A stretch of DNA of 64,000 nt from Hybos culiciformis (taxonomy: Eukaryota > Arthropoda > Insecta > Diptera > Hybotidae), in NCBI GenBank assembly GCA_964007475.1, contig OZ023274.1:102719372-102783371 (forward strand). Direction: 5' to 3'. The notes beneath the pieces were generated by a model that was given only the letters and a program-made list of their open reading frames with translations, was not told where the DNA came from and searched no databases. Shown piece by piece: positions 55,963-64,000 of this stretch (positions are counted from its first letter, which is position 1; every line of letters starts with the position of its first letter). The position numbers were made by a program, and so were the translations under genes.

Positions 55963-58900
55963 ATAAAATAACAATTTTTTTTTTTGTTATAATATTGTTT
56001 TTCTTCATTTATCTATTTCCCCAATGACGTTACATTTTACCTTCACTTTTCTTCTTTTTTTTTTGATTCTGATGTGCGCTGATCGAAAATTTTTCCACAA
56101 TACTATTAAGTTAAAAGTAGTTGTTGTTGAAATGCGTTCCTGTCTTTTAACAACTCCGACAACCTTAAAGAAAAATGTTTAAGGGAAATATCTAACATCA
56201 TTTTCTTTGGTATCTTAGCAATCGATCGTAACTTTAAGATATGTTTGCTCATTATATCGAATAAATATATAGTAATAAATGGTCATTAAGATAACTATTA
56301 AATTTAATTGTATATTAATAATGCAAGAGGTGCAGCTAAGATACTAAATTAATGTTGAAATTGGCCCAGTATTAAACTTATAATCAGTTTAGATGTCTCA
56401 GATCTAAACTGAAACAGTATCACTGTGAAAGCTTCGCAATCAACCAGGAAGCTTATATAAAAAATTCCAAATATTTTACATATATTATTTAAAGTTATTA
56501 AATTTTGTTTTTATTTGATGTTTTCTTTCTGCCATTCTATACTTTCTATAATTCCCGTCTATATAATAAATTAGAATTTTTATTAGAAGAAAAAAAAAAA
56601 TGTGTTATTTTCCTTTAATTCAGCAATTAGTGATTATAGTACACACAATAGTCTGTCAAATTTAATGTATATAGTTATAAAAGAATTATAATGTACTATA
56701 TATACATCTTTATTTATTTAATAGTCATAATAATAAATATATGTATTCTACATATATGTAAATGCATAAATTTATTAACTTTTAGTAATAAATTTGAATT
56801 AAAATATAAAAAAAAATATGAAAAAAAAATAAAGTTTAACGGAAATGCTTATAGTTGCGGTCATTGATAATTTTTAGGGTTTGTTGTCGTTTTTTATAAG
56901 AAACTAATCAAATTATTATTATTATTCAATATACTTTCTAAATACTATATTATAAATGTATAGTTTTAATCGGCTACAATAATTTTTTTTGGTTTAGAAT
57001 TGATAATTTTCGAAAATAAGAAGTTTTTAATTCATATAGGGATCGAATATAAAATGTTGTTATAATAAAACAGGAATTATTGAAATTTTACTTAATTTTG
57101 TTCTATTTATTTGAAAACACAAAATTGGTATTTGATATCAGGAAATATTGAATTATTAATTTCTAAGTAATATAAATGAAATTTTGGAGACAAACAGGAA
57201 ATATTGAATAAAAAGTGCGATAGTTACTAAAAAAAAATTTCCTTTAATTTACTTAAAATTTTCAGTGCTATGAATTTTCAGGCTAAAAAAGCTACTTTCT
57301 CATACATGCTTTTCCTTGGTTTTTAACTGACGCAATACGATATTTTGGATATACCTCCAACAATTCATATTGTTGTAATTAATAATATTTTATATATTTA
57401 TTCTAGAAAATGTAATTAAGAAAATTTAATTAACTATTTCAATTAAAATTTTTACTTAAAAAAAAAAAATTCCTTATAAAAGTTATTAATTATAGTGTTA
57501 ATTTTACTCTCCGCAAAATTAAAAAAAAAAAACCAGTAAAAAAAAATTAAAAATTCAAGGAATACATTTTAATTTCATATATATACTTAATGATTAAAAA
57601 AGTAAATAAACATTTAAATTTAATATACATGTACATATCAATATATGTACATTTATAATATACATGTTCTTTATAATACGAAAAAAAAAACCTGCTTTCA
57701 ATATTTCAACTTAAACTGTAGAAGTCTCTTATTTTAATAACTTCGTTTTTAATTTACATTGATGTTATTTTTATTTTACACATTATTTCAAGCTCAATAA
57801 GTTCAACCAGCTGTTTTCTTCATTAAAGGCATACTCATACTGCATAAGATATTTTCACTTGTGTGCGCGCATCAAATATGTTTTCATAGGAGAGCCTCAT
57901 AGGAATTCTTAAGGCAAACTGATTTCTTATTCCTTTAAGAGCAAAATTTTTTAATATTTTTTATTTAATCTTTATTATTATATTCCAATCACTGACAACC
58001 ACATAATTACTAATTAAATCAACTGCCTAACTTAATATATTAAAGTTTATAGTTTTTAACTTAAATTTTATCTTAAATTTTATTATTAAATTTTTTTATT
58101 TTCAGTTTTTCATTATGACATAATTGTTGGTGAAAAAAAAAATTAAAAAATTTAGAATATACTTATCCAATTATATAATTCAAATAAAATAACGATACAA
58201 TAAAAAATTTTATAGGCATAGAGATAAAATTATCTGCCATATTAAATTTATATATATAAATATATGAAACTAACATAAATATTGAATATATACGTATATC
58301 TATATTTTAAAATTAATACAAACATAATAATGTATAGTATATATAAATAAGGTATAGAAAACAAAAAAAATATAATAATAATAATAAACTTTGATAAATA
58401 AAACATAAGATTAAATTAAAAAAAAAACAAAAAAAAAAAATTAATAATAAAAATTAATTTTATCTGTTTTGTGCAAAAATAATCATAAAAAAAAAAAGTT
58501 GATATTTTTTTTTTGATATTAAAAACCAAAAAATAAAAAAATTATATAAATTTGGGAAGAAAAAAAACAACAACAACAACAAAATAATAATAATAATAAT
58601 ATTGAAAGGATATGCAAATTTTGTTATCAGGTATGTAAAATTTATTTATTTATTTATTTTTATTTTTATTTTTTTTTAAATATTATATGTACATTATGTT
58701 TTCTTAACAGCAATCAAAAGTCTCTCTATTCTTGTGAAATATCAACAAAAAAAAAAAGTAGACACATAAAGTATAAAATTGTTGTTATTTTTTCTTTTTT
58801 TTTGTTTTTTTCTTCAAACTCAATAAGAATTCTAAAGTAGTTTTTTTTAAATAACAAAAAAAAAAAAATTTATTTAATAAAAAAAATTAAAAAAAAAAAA

Positions 58901-59259
58901 AAAATACAACAAAATGTTTTTTATGTACATAAAAAATATATAATAAAAAAAAATATATAATAAACTTAAGTACTAACAAAATTCATAAACAAAATGTATT
59001 GTGTTGGGATGACTTGATATTACAACAAATTAATAAAAATATCAAATATTATACTATTTTTCAGATTTTTCATATACGCATCATTTTTTATTATATAGAG
59101 AATTATAAAAATGCATAGAATTATATGGAACGCCAGAGTTGTACTGTACAACAATACTATTACTTATTACACTGGCCTACACTCATTTTGGTGCCTAAGA
59201 TTTTAGACCTGATTTTGGGTATATTTTGTGAGCTGATGCAAGAAAACTAGTCACATTTT

Positions 59260-59430
59260 TCATATCAGCTCTTTATCTTGATTGCCAATTTCAATACCAA
59301 AGTATACATAATACAAACGAATTACCGTGTCATTAATCGGTTTCCGTTGATCTTTCATTATATACTCACCGCATATGTAACAAAACATATCAGGATCGTT
59401 AATGCAGCTTCTTGACTTACTTGCCATCAT
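59260..59430 (-). pseudogene. Transposon-type ORF fragment with FCYICGE motif
   Basis: A 56-codon minus-strand frame from an ATG at 59428-59430 reads RSCINDPDMFCYICGEY, then DQRKPINDTVIRL, YYVYFGIEIGNQDKEL, and stops. This pattern (CxNxPDxFCYICGE, QRR, YFG, GDQDK) recurs, as I recall, at the N-terminus of many repeat-associated arthropod proteins that go on with WAPH and a second CxxC pair; here it ends instead. Surrounding DNA (about 59150-60330) is GC-richer than its neighbours and repeat-like, so this is likely a decayed copy of a mobile element. The family assignment is from memory of the motif. Confidence 0.5.
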
Positions 59431-60330
59431 AAATTTATACGATTAATGTCATAAAAGTAGTTATAACATGGACTGATTTTGAATAAAACCGTAAAAAATT
59501 TGAAATAAGAATTGTAGGTAAACCAGAGCTGTCAGCTGACATCTAGTATCAGCAACGTAGTTCATACTAACTACTTTACCGACTACAGATGCGAACAGAG
59601 CTGCATCAATACAAAATTTTTTTTTTGTAGGCCAGTTATTAGTGTAGATAAGACATGAGAAATAAAATTGAAAAATATATAAAGCACATTCAACACCTTT
59701 CGCTTTCATCGGAGGTATAAACCGTACTTAAATTAGAAACAGAATAGTATCTCATAAATGCAGTAAAGCGCCCGCTTTCAATATTTGGCTTAAAACAATA
59801 ACCGGAAAATTTTTTTTTTTCTTTTTTCTAATAATCTCTTCGTATAACTTTATTCGAAATTCGTTTTCAGGTCTCCAGTTGAATCCTTAGTCTCAATTCG
59901 TGCTAAAGTTTAGTCTCAATTCGTGCTAATGTTTCTTCGATTGACTCATATACCAATTTTCAGGGAAATCTATTTTCAGCCCCTAGTCCGAAACCTCGGG
60001 GTCTTCTATTTTATCAACATCTGTCTACCACTTATTTTCATTAGAATCCATTCAAAAATTCAAAATAGAATAAATTATACCCTTCGCTTGTAACTCCGTT
60101 GTTCGGACGCAGAGAATATTGAGCTTTGGCTTGGCTGTAAGTGGATATGAAGCGCATATTTTGACATTTAAACGATCGAATTTGGCTAGGTGGTTTAGGG
60201 GTTATAAGCATTTGAGTTTGCGACAACAGACGGACAGACAGAAAGTGTATTTTTTGATGGAAAACGGGCCAAAAATTGACGAAACATGTTTAAAAAATTT
60301 CGGGAAATTTATTAATCTTTAAGATTCTTA
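59431..60330. repeat. Probable repeat DNA flanking the ORF fragment
   Basis: About 35% GC, without introns or a long frame. TTAGTCTCAATTCGTGCTAA is tandemly repeated at about 59888-59934, and a GACGGACAGACAGA tract lies near 60225-60243, a motif often seen in insect repeats. CGCTTTCAATATTT here (59771) also occurs as TGCTTTCAATATTT near 57692. Element borders were not found. Confidence 0.4.
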
Positions 60331-60926
60331 AATGATTTTTTTGGATTTAAGTTCCTCATAGTAAATTTTTCTATATAATAGAGCCTTCGTATTGACATAA
60401 TAGTTTATATTAAGTACTTACATATAAAATAAATTAATTATGAGACTATTTTGTAGATTTTTGTATCTTATCATAAAAAAACCAGAAAATAATAATTTTT
60501 TTTTTTTATGATTTTTGTCTCGTATCTGTATAAAAAAAAATAAAAAAAAATGTTTGTTGCGTTTTTTTTTTATCATTTTAATTTTTACTATATGTAGTTA
60601 TACATGGCGCGTTTATACATATTATATATATATATATGTTTAATATTTATTTTTGAAATAAACTGACAACTTCTACATATTAAAAAAAAACTATATAGTC
60701 TCTGTATCAGTTCATTACTTATATAAAAAAAAAAAAATTAAGTACATAAATAATAATGTGAAAAAATAATTAAACTTTTTTTTTGTTGTTAAAGAGCATA
60801 AAACAAAACTTATACTTGTTGTATCTATGAACCTAGAATAAAATTAATTACAAAACCTTTACTTTGCAATATAATTTTTTTTCTATTACATACACATATA
60901 GTTTTTTTTGCTTATGTGGATCAAAA

Positions 60927-60967
60927 CTAGCGCATTTTCACCCGTAAAGCCGGATGTTTGGTTTGAT
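60927..60967 (-). other. Candidate short terminal exon
   Basis: A 23-base A run on the plus strand (60973-60995) is a perfect polypyrimidine tract on the minus strand. It leads to GAAAG followed by a GC-richer segment that can read QTKHPALRVKMR and stop at 60927-60929. In another frame it reads QTSGFTGENALVLIH. Neither is identified. Confidence 0.2.
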
Positions 60968-61110
60968 CTTTCAAAAAAAAAAAAAAAAAAAAAAACTGAA
61001 ATAAAAAGGAAATATTTTGTAATTTGGTATTTTTTTATAGGATCATTAGACTAAATTGACTTTTGATATTATTTCATATGATTGTTGGGTCGAGTTTGCA
61101 TTAAAAGCGA

Positions 61111-61173
61111 AAGTTTAACCATAGATTAAGAATACACACAATCTTTGTGTATTCTTAATCTATGGTTTAACTT
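61111..61173. repeat. 63-nt near-perfect hairpin
   Basis: Arms 61111-61138 and 61146-61173 are complementary over 28 bases with one mismatch; the loop is seven bases. AACCATAGATTAAGAATACA is mirrored by TGTATTCTTAATCTATGGTT. It is far beyond chance and of pre-miRNA size, although so perfect a stem is also typical of a recent snap-back duplication. Confidence 0.6.
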
Positions 61174-61800
61174 AATGATCATTTGTGATTCAAAAAATGT
61201 TAAGTCCAATATACTTTTTACATGTGGAGTTGGAGTAAAAAACGAAACTATCTTAACAATCGAAAGTAATAAATTTTAACTATAGTGAAGAAATTAACGA
61301 AGATTTAAATGAATATAATAAAATCAATGTAACATGTAACTTCTTACATATATTATGTATATTATAATAATAATAACTTTATTTTAAATCGAAAAAAAAA
61401 AAAATTAATTCTTTATTTTGATTATTTTATCGCCTACGCGCAAACCAAAAATTTATTTTTTATAGTCTCAAATTTATGTATTTTTATTTCTTCTGATTTC
61501 AAGAAAATTTAATTGATTTTTGGTTACGATTACACTATCGTAAGCACTTCATATTCATTCAAATGTATATATTATTATGAATATATATTATTGATTTTAA
61601 TTCTTGTTTTTGTTTTCAAAAATGTTAATTTATTTTATAAATGTATATGATATATATATATTTATATCTAAATGTGTATACATTATTAGTTTATATATAT
61701 AAATATTTATTCATACGCTAGTTAATATGTATAGTTATATATGGAATATGTAGGTACATATTTATATGACAATTTTGAATTCTCAGTTTCTCAATTCACA

Positions 61801-61830
61801 GATAGAGAGAGAGAGTTAGTTAGTTAGTTA
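61801..61830. repeat. (GA)n and (TTAG)n microsatellite
   Basis: GAGAGAGAGAG is followed directly by about four TTAG units. Confidence 0.8.
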
Positions 61831-62073
61831 CATATGTACATTTTCATTTACGGTCGTATAATATGAACGTGGTGTTTTTTTCGTATATAAATTCAAGTAT
61901 TTATTTTTTATTCTTATAATAGTCCCACATACTAGTTTGAACATATGATGACGATATTTAGTTCCATTTTTATTCAGATAATGTAATTTATATCTAAACA
62001 CCATTGGGAATTTTTTCCAAAGATTCTTTATAATGCCGAATGGCCGAAGATTTTGTATAATCATTGAACAATT

Positions 62074-62132
62074 TTACAAGATACCAGGTCCACCACAACT
62101 TAATACATTCGTTAAACGTACACTTGCACTTA
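62074..62132 (-). other. Candidate terminal coding exon of an unknown gene
   Basis: On the minus strand a good acceptor (TATTTTCCAG, AG at 62133-62134) precedes a 59-base segment of over 40% GC. It reads SASVRLTNVLSCGGPGIL and then stops at 62074-62076, entered in phase 1. GC of this level matches the real exons of the window and contrasts with its surroundings. The rest of the gene would be to the right, beyond 64000, and the A/T-rich region to the left could be its 3' UTR. The antisense frame is also open and protein-like, so strand is uncertain. I do not recognise the peptide. Confidence 0.3.
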
Positions 62133-62698
62133 CTGGAAAATAGATTTTTAAGGTTTACATAATATAGAAAATTATTTAATGAGTTATCTAAACGATTGAA
62201 TAGTTAATTATATCAAGTGAAAATGTCGGAAAATGTATATTTTGAGTCAAGTTTTTCTTGTGATGTGTATTTTCGAAGAAATAGTTAACTTAACCTATGT
62301 CAGCATTAAGAACAAAATATATATTTATCACTGACTATGTTTGCTATAAAATATATTCTTTTTTTAAACCCAATACCATTATCCGCATGTGGTGGTCGTG
62401 TTTTGTATTTTTCCATATATATACATATAAAATTTATTTTTGCTAAATAAGTATGTTAAAAAAAAAAAAAAATTAAAATTTTCTCTTTGTCTCAATGTCT
62501 CCAAAACTTACTATTTATGTTTAATGCCCCAACGCAATTTTTTTATTTTTTTAAAGCTTTAAAAATTATATTCTCCAGGTTTTTTTTTGCTTTTTTTTGG
62601 ACGACCACTATGATAATATGTTTTATGTTATATTTGTATTTGTTTTTTTTTTTGTATCTTTTTTAGATGCATGTTTGCAAACTTGTTGCTTCTCTAAT

Positions 62699-62716
62699 AC
62701 ACTAGTGCACTAGTGT
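62699..62716. repeat. 18-bp perfect palindrome
   Basis: ACACTAGTGCACTAGTGT is its own reverse complement and consists of two ACTAGT (SpeI-type) units around TGCA. Its role is unknown. Confidence 0.7.
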
Positions 62717-64000
62717 TCTGGAACCTCTCACTTTTTTTTTGTGTGTTTTTATTTTTTTTTTGGCGAAAACTTGTGTCTGACATGCGGATAATATGTTAAG
62801 TAAACAAAGTAACAAAAAACTTTTTTTTGGTGTTATAATTTTAATAATTTTTTTTTAATTTATAAAAACATTTAATATATGGAAATAAATGTATGTATGT
62901 CAATATGTATGAATTTCTGGAATTTATAATAAAAAATTATTATGAGTTAAAAAAAAAAAAAAATTATTTTTATAATGCGCAAAGAGAAGCCATAAAAATA
63001 TAAATATATAATTCTGATCATAATTCTAGTTTGCACTATCTAAGACAAAATTCGATGGAATCTTTACCACAAAGCGCACATTTATAAAACTATATATTGT
63101 GCCCGACAGTGATTCATGCCAAATATTGGAAACCCAAAAATTTACAAATCATACATAGATTTTCAAGTTTTACCGGTATCAAAATAAAACCGGTATTTTA
63201 TTAAAAAATATTAATTATATCCAATATAGTTATTTTCAATTTTTAAGCTCAAAATAATTGTTCGTGCTTTTTTTAAATTTTATATATATAGGTAATTGAA
63301 TTAAGTGGCGTTTGACGTTTTAATTTTAATTATATATGTGAGCCTAAGCAGAGTTTATGTTGAGTTTTAAGTTGGTGATAGAAATCAAAAGTGACATAAT
63401 GACATTAAGTCTTATAGGCTTATGATTTGGAGTTTTTAAATCTGTGTCCACAAGGCATAACCGCTTAAGTCGAGTTAGGCGGTTATGATTTTATTATTTT
63501 CAACTGTTGGTCATCATATGATTCTACGCCTCATATTTGGCTTTTAAAAACTTAAAATGGGTTTAAAATTCTACAATCTTCTCAAAATTGGGTTCCATTT
63601 ATCTTAATTATTCGATTTCAGGAAAGGATTTTAAACTTTAAACTGCTCTTCTTAAAAGTAGCAAAATCCAGTTAGGCGATTATGCCTTGTGGCCACTGAA
63701 ATATTGAATAAGATTCGAAATGAAGTTTAAAAAGATGAATAATATATAAAATTGTATAAAAAGTTCTAATCTGATCATCGGCGGCGGGCCCTTTAAGTTA
63801 AAACAATATTAATTTTCAATACCGTTTATGTCCGGCATTAATTAACGATTCAAGCTGAACTTTTGTTTTTTTTTTTTTTTTTTTTGCGATGGGAGCGAGC
63901 ACCTTAACACTTCAATTTAACAACGTTTTTTTATTAATTATAACTTTTTTTTTTTCTTATGATTTTTCTAGAATTTTTCCTACATAGATACATACATATT
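62717..64000. other. Right edge, no gene identified
   Basis: This part holds the foldback element at 63443-63697, a GC-rich island (CATCGGCGGCGGGCCC, about 63777-63792) and a second GC-richer patch (GCGATGGGAGCGAGCACC, about 63886-63903). These islands could be small exons or repeat remnants; no splice-supported frame was found. Confidence 0.35.
63443..63697. mobile_element. MITE-like inverted-repeat element
   Basis: GTCCACAAGGCATAACCGC at the left (from about 63446) is mirrored by GCGATTATGCCTTGTGGCCAC at the right, a roughly 23-bp terminal inverted repeat with three mismatches. AGTTAGGCGGTTATG near the left end recurs as AGTTAGGCGATTATG at the right. About 255 bp, no frame; the ends resemble C(A/T)GTG but no clear target duplication is visible. 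Confidence 0.65.

Larger units (their letters stand above)
52812..59000. other. Gene-free, extremely A/T-rich region
   Basis: No coding sequence is recognised. At 54480-55690 and 58350-59000 the sequence is almost only A and T with many homopolymers and AAT/CAA triplet runs, a style typical of long insect 3' UTRs or introns. The inverted-repeat element at 55694-55962 and an 11-bp hairpin (TCAGTTTAGAT/ATCTAAACTGA, 56384-56412) interrupt it. A GC-richer patch at 53990-54330 could be a decayed repeat. Confidence 0.5.

Noticed and set aside
62040..62140. Plus-strand frame reading IPGPPQLNTFVKRTLALTGK
   Set aside because: Antisense of the candidate exon at 62074-62132; it lacks a splice acceptor or upstream coding sequence. 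Kept only as a reason for doubt about strand.

Overview
The window reads as nuclear DNA of an AT-rich insect (roughly four-fifths A+T by eye). The evidence is GT-AG introns, separate insect-style genes such as a stand-alone peptidyl-alpha-hydroxyglycine alpha-amidating lyase, and many short inverted-repeat transposons. A dipteran is the most likely guess, because the O-GlcNAc transferase gene has a very large AT-rich intron and acyl-CoA oxidases sit in tandem; the species cannot be named from this sequence.

Layout, left to right. Positions 1-25185 hold the 5' part of O-GlcNAc transferase (OGT/sxc) on the minus strand: five coding exons between 17897 and 25185, then an intron of at least 17.9 kb that runs off the left edge. 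A 1161-bp non-autonomous hAT element with an exact 8-bp target duplication lies at 25877-27037. Then come two complete eight-exon peroxisomal acyl-CoA oxidase genes on the minus strand (A, 27856-31360; B, 32312-36068), a nested GC-rich foldback element (36940-37311), the intronless complex-IV assembly factor COA7 on the plus strand (37758-38564), and a third acyl-CoA oxidase copy (C, 39713-42549, minus) that carries a one-base frameshift. Three plus-strand genes follow: the amidating lyase PAL (44516-47834, two possible cytoplasmic tails), a GPANK1-like ankyrin/G-patch protein (50495-51607) and the prefoldin-like PDRG1 (52343-52811).

From 52812 to 64000 no confident gene is present. That stretch holds extremely A/T-rich DNA, several foldback elements, a decayed transposon-type ORF (59260-59430) and two small GC-richer, splice-flanked candidate terminal exons on the minus strand.

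The genes do not form a single pathway. The oxidase cluster would start peroxisomal fatty-acid beta-oxidation; OGT, COA7, PAL, GPANK1 and PDRG1 are housekeeping or secretory-pathway genes that happen to be neighbours. The most interesting features are the oxidase triplication with its invariant internal exon sizes and one broken copy, the shared non-canonical C-terminus KSNL, the clean hAT element, and a set of strong hairpins that could be small-RNA precursors or miniature transposons. Exon boundaries were read by hand from splice signals, phase and homology; no search or folding program was run.
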